Below, in pieces: positions 33,715-42,492 of a stretch of DNA of 64,000 nt; positions within the stretch are counted from its first letter, which is position 1, and every line of letters starts with the position of its first letter. The DNA lies in contig SZPI01000006.1 in assembly GCA_030263635.1 (NCBI GenBank), positions 1 through 64,000 of the forward strand, in the 5' to 3' direction. The position numbers were made by a program, and so were the translations under genes. Source of the stretch: Flexicrinis sp001567485 (lineage in GTDB: Bacteria; Chloroflexota; Anaerolineae; Aggregatilineales; Phototrophicaceae). The notes under the pieces are model-generated. The model had not been told where the DNA came from. It saw nothing but the letters and a program-made list of their open reading frames with translations, and ran no database searches.

Positions 33715-35133
33715 CTATACCAGCAGTTCGGGGTTGTCCGAACAGATCCCGGTCACACCCAGCCGCTTGAGTGACGCGATAACCGGCGGGCGTTCCTCGT
33801 GCCATGTTACGACGCCCAACTTCGCCGCGCGCACCCGTGCGAGCCACTCCGGCGTGAGCAGCGTGCTCGGATCATCGGACACGCGCTCCCAGCACGGATG
33901 CACGACATCAGCCCCTGTCGCCTGTGCCAGCGCGACCGGATCGACGTGGGTTGAGCCGAACAGAATCGACGTCACGACATCGGGCCGGTTGGCCTTGATC
34001 TCCGTCACCGTGTCGACGCTGAACGACGCGAAGATGACCGCCGACTTCATCCCGGTGCGATCCACCGCCGAAAACATGCGCGCAGCGGCCGCCGGCGTCA
34101 GCGCCTTGATGTCGAGGTACAGGCCGATACCCACCTCGCGCGATTGCTCAAGCAGTTGATCGAACGTCATCACCGGCGCCGCGGCCTGAAGCTGCTCCAG
34201 CGTCAGCTCGGGGATACGCCCCGGCACGCCGTAGACTCGATTCAGGCTGTCGTCGTGAGAGATCACCGGCACGCCGTCGGCGGTCACGCGCACATCGACC
34301 TCGACCAAATCCGATCCAAGCTCTGCGGCGATACGAATGGCGTCGGCGGAGTTCTCCTGCGCATGCGCGCTCGCGCCACGGTGGGCGATGCGCAGCACAC
34401 GCCGTTCGTGTGGGGGAATCGTGCGTTCGAGTTCATCGAGCCACGCCGTCACACGCGGGGGAATCCACGCGTTGAGTGTGTCCCACGGCACGCATATCGC
34501 CTTCTCCAGCGCGAATCGAAGGTCGAACTGATGTGTCGGCTCGAACGCGTGGCGCTCAAGATACGTCCGAACCAGCTGATTAGTGTTCGGATTGCGGTCG
34601 TGGATCACACCCTCGAACAGCGGAGTCACCCACACCCCTCCCGCCCCGCTGCGCGACGTACAGCTCCGGACGGTGTGCGGCTTGCGTTCGATCAACCACG
34701 CCGGCGACGGCGCGAACGCGTGCTTACCCGGTTCGGAACAGACGACCAACCGGCCATCTTCGGCGGGCAGCGCGCCGTGCTCGTCGATCATGCGGCTGTA
34801 GCCGCCATGCCAGCTCGCGTCGGCGTCGGCAAGCCGCCCGTCGGCGTCGAGAAACACCCAGATATGCTCAAGCTCGTACAGATGTTGAATGTCCCAGTCC
34901 CACCAGATCGCGTACTCGATGCACACCGCGCCGCGGCCGTCTAGCACGATGTCACGCGGGAACGACGGCGACGTTCCGTTGGCCCGAAACACCGTATAGC
35001 CAACCGCCAGCGGCTGGAACGGCTCACGCACGTCAAAGCGGATGACCGGCGCATGAGCGAGCGCCAACGCTCGGTCGGGCGTATCGGTCGACACGAAACG
35101 CAGATGCGCAACCTGATCGGTCAAAGATGTCAC
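33715..35133 (-). CDS. Glycerophosphodiester phosphodiesterase with an extra N-terminal domain
   Basis: Residues 248-472 are a GDPD barrel: RIAHRGASAHAQENS (His251, Glu260), SDLVEVDVRVTADGVPVISH, then HDDSLNRVYG and the C-terminal LGVVTWHEERP. GDPDs hydrolyse glycerophosphodiesters to sn-glycerol 3-phosphate and an alcohol. Residues 1-235 are an additional domain (CIEYAIWWDWDIQHLYELEH, ASWHGGYSRM) that I do not recognise firmly; its W-D-x-x-H-x-x-E-H arrangement recalls VPS62/NPP1-like folds, which is only a guess. No signal peptide, so cytoplasmic like UgpQ. It is the last gene of a leftward operon whose order matches ugpBAECQ, six bases after the ATPase gene. Confidence 0.9.
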   Translation of the reverse strand: MTSLTDQVAHLRFVSTDTPDRALALAHAPVIRFDVREPFQPLAVGYTVFRANGTSPSFPRDIVLDGRGAVCIEYAIWWDWDIQHLYELEHIWVFLDADGRLADADASWHGGYSRMIDEHGALPAEDGRLVVCSEPGKHAFAPSPAWLIERKPHTVRSCTSRSGAGGVWVTPLFEGVIHDRNPNTNQLVRTYLERHAFEPTHQFDLRFALEKAICVPWDTLNAWIPPRVTAWLDELERTIPPHERRVLRIAHRGASAHAQENSADAIRIAAELGSDLVEVDVRVTADGVPVISHDDSLNRVYGVPGRIPELTLEQLQAAAPVMTFDQLLEQSREVGIGLYLDIKALTPAAAARMFSAVDRTGMKSAVIFASFSVDTVTEIKANRPDVVTSILFGSTHVDPVALAQATGADVVHPCWERVSDDPSTLLTPEWLARVRAAKLGVVTWHEERPPVIASLKRLGVTGICSDNPELLV

Positions 35134-35139
35134 TGCGTG

Positions 35140-36219
35140 TTACTCCCAGAGGACGGATTTGCCGGTCGCAGGGTCAAAAAATTGGAGGCGTTCCGCGTCG
35201 ATATGAAGGCCGATCCGGTCGCCGGCGCGCATCCGCTGTTGGGGCGTCGCCAGCGCGAAAAAGCTCTCTGCCCCGATACGCACATCCAGCATATCCTCTC
35301 GTCCCAACGGCTCGACCGCGTATACCTCGCCGGTCAGCGCAGCATCGTCGCCGAGCGTGATGTCTTCAGCGCGGATTCCCATCGTTAGTTTACGCCCATG
35401 CGCCACCGCCTTGCGAACACGCTCGCTGTCTAGCGGCACCGTGAATGCCGCGCAGCGCGCCACGACCTGCCCGTTCTCCTGCGCCAGTTCGACATCGACC
35501 ATATTGATCGGCGGATTCCCGACGAAGTTGGCGATGAACGTCGTGCGCGGATGATCGTACAGATCCTCCGGCGTGGCATACGCCTCAAGCCGCCCCTTGT
35601 TCATCACCGCGATACGGTCGGCCATCGTCAGTGCCTCAACCTGATCGTGCGTGACGTACACCGACGTGATGCCGAGTCGTTTTTGCAGCGCCTTGATCTC
35701 CGCGCGCATCGTCAAGCGCAGGCGCGCATCGAGGTTGGACAACGGTTCGTCAAACAGCAGGATGTCCGGCTCTTTGACCAGTGCGCGGCCCAGCGCGACG
35801 CGCTGCTGCTGACCGCCGGAAAGCTGTGCCGGCTTGCGGTCGAGCAGCTCACCAATCCCCATCACGTCGGCAACGCGCTTGACACGCTCCTGCTGGTCGG
35901 CGCGCGACACGTTCTTGAGCTTAAGTGGGTACGCGATATTACCGAACACCGTCATGTGCGGGTACAGCGCATAGCTCTGAAACACCATGCCGATATTGCG
36001 TTCGCGCGGCGGCACAAGGTTAACGATCCGCTCGCCGAAGGTGATCGTGCCATCGGTGGGCTTGTAGATGCCCGCCAGCATCAGCAGCGTGGTCGTTTTG
36101 CCACACCCGGATGGTCCGAGGAATGCCACGAATTCGCCGTCGCGGATGTCCAGCGACACGTCCGCCACTGCTGTGACGTCGCCGAACTTCTTGGTCAGGT
36201 TCTGAATATCGACCTGCAT
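35140..36219 (-). CDS. UgpC/MalK-class ABC transporter ATPase
   Basis: Cytoplasmic ATPase, 359 residues from the ATG at 36219; the longer open frame runs back into the permease gene. Walker A GPSGCGKTT (about 37-45), signature LSGGQQQRVALGRALVKEP near 134, Walker B ILLFDEPLSNLD near 155, the switch His in YVTHDQVEALTMAD, and a C-terminal TOBE domain (GIRAEDITLGDD, VYAVEPLGREDML). It powers the permeases at 36251 and 37854. Its position just before a glycerophosphodiesterase gene copies the ugp operon. It may also energise the ATPase-less importer at 27514-30661. Confidence 0.95.
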   Translation of the reverse strand: MQVDIQNLTKKFGDVTAVADVSLDIRDGEFVAFLGPSGCGKTTTLLMLAGIYKPTDGTITFGERIVNLVPPRERNIGMVFQSYALYPHMTVFGNIAYPLKLKNVSRADQQERVKRVADVMGIGELLDRKPAQLSGGQQQRVALGRALVKEPDILLFDEPLSNLDARLRLTMRAEIKALQKRLGITSVYVTHDQVEALTMADRIAVMNKGRLEAYATPEDLYDHPRTTFIANFVGNPPINMVDVELAQENGQVVARCAAFTVPLDSERVRKAVAHGRKLTMGIRAEDITLGDDAALTGEVYAVEPLGREDMLDVRIGAESFFALATPQQRMRAGDRIGLHIDAERLQFFDPATGKSVLWE

Positions 36220-36250
36220 GAGATGTCTCGCCTTCTTTCGCAGCAGCAGG

Positions 36251-37840
36251 CTAGGAACTGCCCTTACTGCCCCCCGAATAGATGTTGAGCAGGTATTCCT
36301 GCGCAAATACGAAGATCACAAGGATCGGGATCATCTGAAATACGCCGACGGCCACAACCTGATTCCAGTTGACCGCATTGGTATCACCCGTCAGTGTGCG
36401 AATATATACGGGCAGGTTCGCGGCCTTCGTTCCGATGCTGAAAATCGCCGGGATCAGGTACGCATTCCACCCGCCGATGAACGAGAAGATGCCCAACGCC
36501 AGCAGGCCGGGCCGAATCTGCGGCAGGATGATCTCCCAGAACGTGCGCCAGCGGCTTGCACCGTCGATCAACGCGGAACGTTCCATATCCCACGAGATGT
36601 TGTCGAAGAACCCCTTCATCAGCCACACGCCGAACGGCAGCCCGAACGCGATCATCACGAGCGCGATCCCGCCGATCGAATTAAACCCGATATGCGGGCC
36701 GATGAGCGGGATTTTTCCGAGGTTGAGCAGCACCAGATACACCGGGATAAGCAGCGTCACCGCCGGGAAGCTGTGCAGGATCAAGGTCAGCGACAAGAAG
36801 AAACGCCGCCCGGAGAACTCCATACGCGACAGCGCATAACCCGCCATCGAACTCAGCACGAGCGTGACACCCGTCATCAGCATGGCGATGAACAGCGAAT
36901 TCGCCGCGTAGCTCCAAATCGGGGTCGCTGGCGCTTCGCCGCCGATACCCAGAAAGCTCCAGTTCTCCAGCGTCAACCCGCCCACGTTGCCCTGCGCGTC
37001 TATCGGCAGCAGCCCCTGCGTGCGATACGACACGGTGGCAACGGCCAGCCAAGCGAAGCCGAGGATCAGCGGCGACAGCGACACGGTGAGCAGAATATAC
37101 GGCGCCCACCCCGGCGGGCCGAACAGGCCGATCAGCGCCACCGCAGCGCCGCCGATCCACGCTGCCGCGATGGGGCCTAGCTTGAGGCCGGCGGATTCGA
37201 CCGCGACCGCCACCGTGCGCACCGTGAGCTGCATCTCCTCGCCTGCGCGCAGCAGCCTCAGCCGAAACGGCGTATCGGGTTCGGATTCCGCGACCGCGCT
37301 TTCGAGCTGCGCCAGCGTGATCGGGTCACGCCGCAGCGCCGTGATGACATCGCCGGGCAGCAGTCCCGCCAGCTCAGCCGCGCCGCCCGGCTCGATCGCG
37401 TCGACCACGATCCCATCGGCGGTCTGTGTGGCCGCAAATTGCAGCGAGGACTGTTCCGCCGCGGCCCCTGCGCCTTGACTGGTATTGAGGATATAGAAGA
37501 TTGCCACCGCGACCGTCGCCAGCGCAATCGTGATGACCGCTGCCTGCGTCGTGCTCCGCTTACGATGCGCCCGTGCGCCCATCCCAAGCGCGAGGTAAAC
37601 CGCCAACGGCAGCAGCAGTGACGCAAGCCCGGCGAGTGTCTGACTAAAGGACTCGTCGACGTTCAGCGACTTCCACAGTGGGCCGAACAGCCGTCCGAAG
37701 AACAGCGCCAGCACGATCAACACTGCCGCCGTAATCAGCGCGCCGCGCACGGCTCGAATCACGGTATCTGCTACGGTACTCAGCGGTTCAGCCATCTGCG
37801 GCGTTTGGGGGGATTGGGGCGCACGTTGTGCGTGACTCAT
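36251..37840 (-). CDS. MalG/UgpE-class permease with embedded PDZ domain
   Basis: A 529-residue inner-membrane protein, nearly twice the normal permease length. Residues from about 290 to 529 are an ordinary MalG-type permease (SYAANSLFIAMLMTGVTLVL; EAA-like MERSALIDGASRWRTFWEII; NAVNWNQVVAVGVFQMIPIL). The N-terminal half adds hydrophobic segments at about 33-53, 71-90 and 99-117. Next comes a PDZ-like domain at about 140-210, with TADGIVVDAIEPGGAAELAG and GLLPGDVITALRRDPI, and further hydrophobic segments at 224-270. The ATG at 37840 has GGGAGG eight bases upstream. PDZ domains bind peptide C-termini or sense misfolded proteins; its role in an importer is unknown. The gene lies 13 bases after the partner permease. 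Confidence 0.92.
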   Translation of the reverse strand: MSHAQRAPQSPQTPQMAEPLSTVADTVIRAVRGALITAAVLIVLALFFGRLFGPLWKSLNVDESFSQTLAGLASLLLPLAVYLALGMGARAHRKRSTTQAAVITIALATVAVAIFYILNTSQGAGAAAEQSSLQFAATQTADGIVVDAIEPGGAAELAGLLPGDVITALRRDPITLAQLESAVAESEPDTPFRLRLLRAGEEMQLTVRTVAVAVESAGLKLGPIAAAWIGGAAVALIGLFGPPGWAPYILLTVSLSPLILGFAWLAVATVSYRTQGLLPIDAQGNVGGLTLENWSFLGIGGEAPATPIWSYAANSLFIAMLMTGVTLVLSSMAGYALSRMEFSGRRFFLSLTLILHSFPAVTLLIPVYLVLLNLGKIPLIGPHIGFNSIGGIALVMIAFGLPFGVWLMKGFFDNISWDMERSALIDGASRWRTFWEIILPQIRPGLLALGIFSFIGGWNAYLIPAIFSIGTKAANLPVYIRTLTGDTNAVNWNQVVAVGVFQMIPILVIFVFAQEYLLNIYSGGSKGSS

Positions 37841-37853
37841 CTCGTGCCTCCCG

Positions 37854-38813
37854 TTACAAGTTCTCGATCTTCGGCTCTGAGACCAGCTCGCGGAACCGGA
37901 AGATACGCAGATAGAGGATCGCAAGGACGATGCCGACGATGACCAGCACCACAGCGAACGCCGAGCCATAGCCCCACTGCGCATTACCGAAGTAGTTCGA
38001 CAGCGCGCGATGGAACGCGGTCAGCGCCCATACCTCGGTCTGATAGACGCCCGGGCCACCGTTGGTAAACAACAAGATCTCTTCATAAGATGTCAACAGC
38101 GACAACGTCTGATAGCTCAAGACGAACAGCAGGGGCCAACGCATCAGCGGCAAGATGACATATCGAATGCGCTGCATGGCGGTCGATCCATCCACCAGCG
38201 AGGCGTTCATGATGTCCTTGGAGATCGACTCGATGGCCGACGTAAAGATAATCATGCCAAACGAGATGCCGATGATCCCGTTCACGAGGATCACGAATGT
38301 CCAAATGTGGTTGGTGTTGAACGCTGCCGTGCCATAGCCCGCCACACCGAACAACTGATTGAGGATACCGTACGGAGGATCCGCGACCATGCGCTCCCAC
38401 ATCAGGATGTAAACCGTGGAGGTCATCAGGCGCGGAAGCAGCCACAGCGCGCGAAAGAAGAACCCGGCGCGGCGGTTGATATGCGCGGTCAACAGCGCAA
38501 CCACCAGCGCGCCGCCCACGTTGAACAAAGACAACGTCACCAACACATAGAACACCGTGTTGAAGAAGATCTTGCGCGCGTACGGATCCGAGAACAACGT
38601 CTCGTAATTCTTGAGGCCAATGAAGGTCATCTGACCGACATCGGACGTAAAGTTGGCCGTCGCCAGATCGGTCATGCTGATATAGATCACCAGCAAAGCG
38701 GGGATGATGAAGAACAGCACCACGAGGATCGCAACCGGCGCGAGAAATGCGTATGCCGTAAGGTTCGGCCGCGTCGGCGCAGTTCGGGCGCGGGCGGAGG
38801 TGTTCATATTCAT
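37854..38813 (-). CDS. MalF/UgpA-class sugar ABC transporter permease
   Basis: Channel subunit of 319 residues, six hydrophobic segments, with the EAA-like loop SLVDGSTAMQRIRYVILPLM near residue 215 and EILLFTNGGPGVYQTE downstream. Start chosen at the ATG at 38813 (M-N-M-N); the frame is open further right but runs through the hairpin. Partner of the PDZ-containing permease. A 132-base gap with a hairpin separates it from the binding-protein gene upstream. Confidence 0.92.
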   Translation of the reverse strand: MNMNTSARARTAPTRPNLTAYAFLAPVAILVVLFFIIPALLVIYISMTDLATANFTSDVGQMTFIGLKNYETLFSDPYARKIFFNTVFYVLVTLSLFNVGGALVVALLTAHINRRAGFFFRALWLLPRLMTSTVYILMWERMVADPPYGILNQLFGVAGYGTAAFNTNHIWTFVILVNGIIGISFGMIIFTSAIESISKDIMNASLVDGSTAMQRIRYVILPLMRWPLLFVLSYQTLSLLTSYEEILLFTNGGPGVYQTEVWALTAFHRALSNYFGNAQWGYGSAFAVVLVIVGIVLAILYLRIFRFRELVSEPKIENL

Positions 38814-38893
38814 ACGAAGTCGACCTGTTCGAACCAGCAGTCCATGATGCGCGGCCACGGTTGTGTGAAGCCGGAGTGCGCGCGCGTGGGTTG

Positions 38894-38928
38894 ACACCGA
38901 TGGGCACGGCATACGCGCCCATCGGTGT
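38894..38928 (-). terminator. Intercistronic hairpin after the binding-protein gene
   Basis: Perfect 12-bp inverted repeat ACACCGATGGGC (38894-38905) and GCCCATCGGTGT (38917-38928), 11-base loop, 17 bases beyond the binding-protein stop. No T-run on the transcribed side. Confidence 0.65.
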
Positions 38929-38945
38929 TGGCTGATACGAATGGA

Positions 38946-40280
38946 CTAGCGGATAACGATCTGATCGCCCAGTTCATTCTGAAGCTGAGTCACCGCCAGT
39001 TCCACCGCTTCTTCGGCCGGTGTGCCGGTATGCGCCGCCTGAATGCCTGCCCAGTACGCATTCGACCACGCGCTGTAGAACGGCGTATTCGGCGCGAAGC
39101 GGGTGTAGTCCAGCATGTAGTGCGCCCCGCTCAGCACCGGGTTGGCCGCGTACGCCTCGGACTCGACCTGCGTGGTCAGGATACCGAGGTGGAAGCTGTC
39201 GATGGCGTGGCGGTTGTTGGCTTCCGGCGTAGTGACCGCCGCCAGCAGCGCCATCGCCACGTCGGGATGTTCGCTGCCGCTGCTGATCATGTAAGACAGC
39301 GGATGTGTCAGCGAGAGGGGCACGCCGTCATTCATCGCCGGGAACAGCATCAGGCCGACGTTTTCAAGCAGGAAGTCGTTGCCGCCGAGGTCGGCGACGT
39401 AATTGCGCGCCCAATCGGCCCACTGCCACGTGCCGCCCTGATAGAACAGCACGTTTTCGGCCGGCGCGAACTCGGCATAGATCGCCGACGACTCGGTGCC
39501 GATCATCGTCTCTGGCGTGACACCGCGCTTGACGAAGCTCCCGATCAGTTCGTAAGCGGCCAGCGCTGCATCCCGATCGAAGACCAGTTGACCGTCTTCA
39601 GTCATGATCTCACCGCCGTTGCCAAGGTAGTATGGCAGCCAATCAAACCCGTTGCCCCAACGGTGATAGTAGCCCTTACCGGGTTCCACGACGCCTTCTG
39701 CAACGGCCTGTTCCGCGGTGGCGAGCATATCCTCGAACGTGAACTCGCCCGTCCGGACACGTTCAGGCAGGGACGCGATCTCCTCGTCGCTCCAGCCCAA
39801 GTCGGACAGCAGCAGCTTGCTGTAGAAGATCGGGCGCGCCTCAGCATCCTGCGGAATGCCCCAAATCTTGCCGTCGTACGTCTGCGACACCCACAGATTG
39901 GGCACGACATCGGCGAATTCCTCGTGCTGCGCGATCAGGTCGTCCAGCGGGATGATTAAGCCCGCCGCAGCCCACGCGCCGATATCTTCGTGGCCCGACA
40001 AGATGATGTCCGGCGCTTCACCGGCCTCGGCGGCCAGCACAAACTCCGTTTTGTAATCGGCCCATCCTTTGCTGTCCTGAATGATGTTAAGCGTGAGGTT
40101 GATGCCAAGCTCCTGCTCAACCTGCTCCTCGACAGCGGCGAAGTTGTCACACCGCCAACCTTCGCCACCGGCGATGTTAGCTTGACAACGTGCAGTAATG
40201 GTGACTTCTTCTTGGGCGGCTGTTGCAATGCCAGAGAGCATCAAGCCGACCACCAGTAACAAACGAAAGACCTTGACCAT
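38946..40280 (-). CDS. UgpB/MalE-class substrate-binding protein
   Basis: Extracytoplasmic binding protein of 444 residues; signal peptide MVKVFRLLLVVGLMLSGIA cut at TAAQ-EEV. AAGGAGGGA lies upstream of the ATG at 40280. Class features include ADYKTEFVLAAEAGEAPDII, GKIWGIPQDAEARPIFYSK, and VLFYQGGTWQWADWARN. It is the first gene of the operon with two permeases, an ATPase and a glycerophosphodiesterase. By gene order the ligand could be a glycerophosphodiester or glycerol 3-phosphate, but SBP_bac_1 sequences do not show ligand directly. Confidence 0.92.
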   Translation of the reverse strand: MVKVFRLLLVVGLMLSGIATAAQEEVTITARCQANIAGGEGWRCDNFAAVEEQVEQELGINLTLNIIQDSKGWADYKTEFVLAAEAGEAPDIILSGHEDIGAWAAAGLIIPLDDLIAQHEEFADVVPNLWVSQTYDGKIWGIPQDAEARPIFYSKLLLSDLGWSDEEIASLPERVRTGEFTFEDMLATAEQAVAEGVVEPGKGYYHRWGNGFDWLPYYLGNGGEIMTEDGQLVFDRDAALAAYELIGSFVKRGVTPETMIGTESSAIYAEFAPAENVLFYQGGTWQWADWARNYVADLGGNDFLLENVGLMLFPAMNDGVPLSLTHPLSYMISSGSEHPDVAMALLAAVTTPEANNRHAIDSFHLGILTTQVESEAYAANPVLSGAHYMLDYTRFAPNTPFYSAWSNAYWAGIQAAHTGTPAEEAVELAVTQLQNELGDQIVIR

Positions 40281-40366
40281 TTCTAATCCCTCCTTATATT
40301 GCCACTTCGTCCTCGGAGCCAAGCGACGCCAAACAGGCATGTGATGGCGATCCGGAACGTACGGAC

Positions 40367-40431
40367 ATTATATTCAGTCGGAGCGAATTCTGCTTTAAGT
40401 ACAGTGACACCTTATAACCAAGTTCTATAAG
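40367..40431 (-). promoter_or_regulatory. Putative promoter element and operator of the ugp-like operon
   Basis: On the minus strand a perfect TATAAT lies at 40372-40367, 87 bases before the ATG at 40280, without a convincing -35. Upstream, CTTATA (40411-40416) and TATAAG (40426-40431) flank an AAC-CAA-GTT centre, an almost perfect dyad suitable for a LacI-type repressor. The rest of 40281-40490 shows no gene. Confidence 0.35.
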
Positions 40432-40490
40432 TCACGGGAGAACTTGTGCCAATCTCCGCGTCGATTTCATGCTCAAGCGCGCTGGATGCC

Positions 40491-40606
40491 CTAAGCACGA
40501 AGTTGAAAGTGTTGAGTGATGAGTGATGAGAAAACGCCGCGCCGTATAGCTCGACTAACGGTGCAAGATGGGAGACCGAATCTCTCGACTTACGAACACC
40601 GGCTTA
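40491..40606. repeat. Dispersed repeat element, copy 1
   Basis: About 116 bases from CTAAGCACGAAGTTGAAAGT to CGAACACCGGCTTA, nearly identical in order to 55776-55884. It differs by several substitutions and one extra 7-base unit (TGAGTGA). The internal GGGAGA-CCGAA-TCTCTC can fold. It lies between the 3' end of the leftward peptide-transporter operon and the start of the next leftward operon. The short open frame across it (MSDEKTPRR...) is probably not a gene, since the copies differ mainly at amino-acid-changing positions. Confidence 0.85.
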
Positions 40607-40670
40607 GATACAACGCCACGAATGAACGGCAAATGTCAGCAGATCGCACACTCGCATCAGCGCATCGCGG

Positions 40671-41486
40671 TCACACCGTCGACAGATCCCACTCCTCATG
40701 GAGTTTGGGCACGTCATCGAGCAGCCGCCGGGTGTACGCCTCTTTCGGCCGTAGGATCACGTCGTCGGCCGAGCCGCTTTCGACGAAGCGGCCGTGTTCC
40801 ATGATGTAGACGGTATCGGACACGTAATACGCCAGCCCGATATCGTGGGTGATGAAGATCGGCGTCATGCCGATTTCGCTGCGCAAGTCCATCAGCATGT
40901 CGAGGATGGTCGCGCGTGAACACGCATCGATCATCGACGTCGGCTCGTCCGCCAGCAGAATCTTGGGCCTGAGCAAGAAGATGCGCGCGATCATCAGACG
41001 CTGCTGCTGCCCGCCTGACAGCTCGAACGGGTACTTATTCGTCAGCTCCTCCCACTTGAGGTTGACGAACCGGCACGCCTCCCGCATCATCTCGACCTTC
41101 TGTTCGTCGGGAAGCCGGCGGCCGTGACGCAGGCGGATACAGTCCAGCAGCACCGCGTCGATCTTGCGAAAGATGTTGAACGAGGCGAACGGATCCTGAA
41201 AGATCGCTTGGCAGTTCTTCCAGTATTCTCGCTTCTGACGATGCGTGCGGATATCGCGCAGTTTCCCCTCGAAGTAGATCTGGCCGTCGGAAAGCGACGT
41301 CAGGCCGAGCAGCATCTTCGCCAGCGTGGTTTTGCCACTGCCCGACTCACCGACGATCGAGATAACTTCCCCTCGCTTGAAGCTGAAGTCGACATGATCG
41401 ACGGCGACTGTGCGATTAGGCCCGAATCCGTAGATTTTGGTGACGCCTTTTCCGCTCAGGATAATGTCATCACTTTTCATGTTCAT
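40671..41486 (-). CDS. Peptide ABC transporter ATPase (DppF/OppF class)
   Basis: Second ATPase of a Dpp/Opp importer, 271 residues. Walker A GESGSGKTT is at about 47-55, AIFQDPFASFN follows near 95, the signature LSGGQQQRLMIARIFLLRP lies near 160, and Walker B ILLADEPTSMIDACSR near 183, with the switch His in FITHDIGLAYYVSD. It is shorter than many OppF proteins because it lacks the C-terminal oligopeptide-HPY extension. It overlaps the DppD-class gene by 17 bases and ends the operon. Confidence 0.94.
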   Translation of the reverse strand: MNMKSDDIILSGKGVTKIYGFGPNRTVAVDHVDFSFKRGEVISIVGESGSGKTTLAKMLLGLTSLSDGQIYFEGKLRDIRTHRQKREYWKNCQAIFQDPFASFNIFRKIDAVLLDCIRLRHGRRLPDEQKVEMMREACRFVNLKWEELTNKYPFELSGGQQQRLMIARIFLLRPKILLADEPTSMIDACSRATILDMLMDLRSEIGMTPIFITHDIGLAYYVSDTVYIMEHGRFVESGSADDVILRPKEAYTRRLLDDVPKLHEEWDLSTV

Positions 41487-42492
41487 ACAGCGTCCTCAAC
41501 TCTTGTTCGGGAATAATGCAGCGGTAAACCCGGCCGCTGGCGGTTTCGTGCAGGTCAACGGGCGCGACACGGCATTCCGGCCGGACATACTTACAGCGAT
41601 CGGCAAACCGGCACCCCGACGGCGGGTTCTTCAGGTTGGGCGGCGTGCCCGGAATAGCCGTCAGCTTGACATCACGCAGGCCCTTTTCCGGCACGATAAT
41701 CGACCCCATCAGTGCCCGCGTATACGGGTGAACCGAGTCGAACACGATCTCGTCGGCCGAGCCGATTTCCACCACCTGCCCCGCATACATCACCATGATG
41801 TCGTCGGTGACGTTGTACAGCAGCGGCAGCTCATGCGTGATGAACACCAGTGATTTGATGATACCTTTGTCCATCAGATCGAGGATCATCTTGATGACCA
41901 TCTTCTGCGAGGTGACGTCCAACGCCGACGACGGCTCATCGGCGATCAGAACTTTCGGCGACAGGATAACCGAGGTCGCGATCACGGTACGCTGCTTCAT
42001 CCCGCCCGACAGCTCGACCGGGTACTTTTGCAGCACCGAAGCCGGCAGCCCCAACAGCTCGAAACGCTCCCGTGCGCGCTCGTAGATCTCTTTCTTGGGC
42101 GTCCCCGGATGGTGCGCTAAGACGACGTCCTCGATGAAGTGGATGATGCGCTGCGTCGGGTTGAGCGCGTTCATCGCTGCCTGCGGGATATACGAAATCT
42201 CGCGCCCCAAGATGGTCTTGCGCACTTCGTCCGGATCCATGCCCGTGATCGTGCGCCCATCGATGATGATCTCCCCGCTGGTGTAGTGCAGCGGCGGGAA
42301 GTAATAGCCGATCAAGCTCAGCGCGAGCGTAGACTTGCCACAGCCCGATTCCCCCGCGATCCCCAGCGATTTCCCATCCCCGACCGAGAGCGACACATGA
42401 TCGACGGCATAGATGCTCTCACGAAACCGCGTGATGTAGCGTGTCGTCAGCTCGTTGACTTCCAGCATGGCTCTTGTCATTGGCGTCGTCAT
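41470..42492 (-). CDS. Peptide ABC transporter ATPase (DppD/OppD class)
   Basis: First ATPase of the importer, 340 residues from the ATG at 42492, which overlaps the permease stop (ATGA). Walker A GESGCGKST near 46, SYIPQAAMNALNP, signature LSGGMKQRTVIATSVILSP near 155, Walker B VLIADEPSSALDVTSQ near 177. The C-terminal oligopeptide-HPY region ends with the cysteine pattern CRFADRCKYVRPEC typical of OppD/DppD. Works with the permeases at 42489 and 43753 and the binding protein at 44891. Confidence 0.95.
   Translation of the reverse strand: MTTPMTRAMLEVNELTTRYITRFRESIYAVDHVSLSVGDGKSLGIAGESGCGKSTLALSLIGYYFPPLHYTSGEIIIDGRTITGMDPDEVRKTILGREISYIPQAAMNALNPTQRIIHFIEDVVLAHHPGTPKKEIYERARERFELLGLPASVLQKYPVELSGGMKQRTVIATSVILSPKVLIADEPSSALDVTSQKMVIKMILDLMDKGIIKSLVFITHELPLLYNVTDDIMVMYAGQVVEIGSADEIVFDSVHPYTRALMGSIIVPEKGLRDVKLTAIPGTPPNLKNPPSGCRFADRCKYVRPECRVAPVDLHETASGRVYRCIIPEQELRTLYEHEK

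Noticed and set aside
40516..40809. Short protein shared with 55734-55925 (MSDE-TPRR...QDGRPNLSTYEHRL)
   Set aside because: The similarity comes from the dispersed repeat. Most differences between copies change amino acids, and the downstream sequence diverges.
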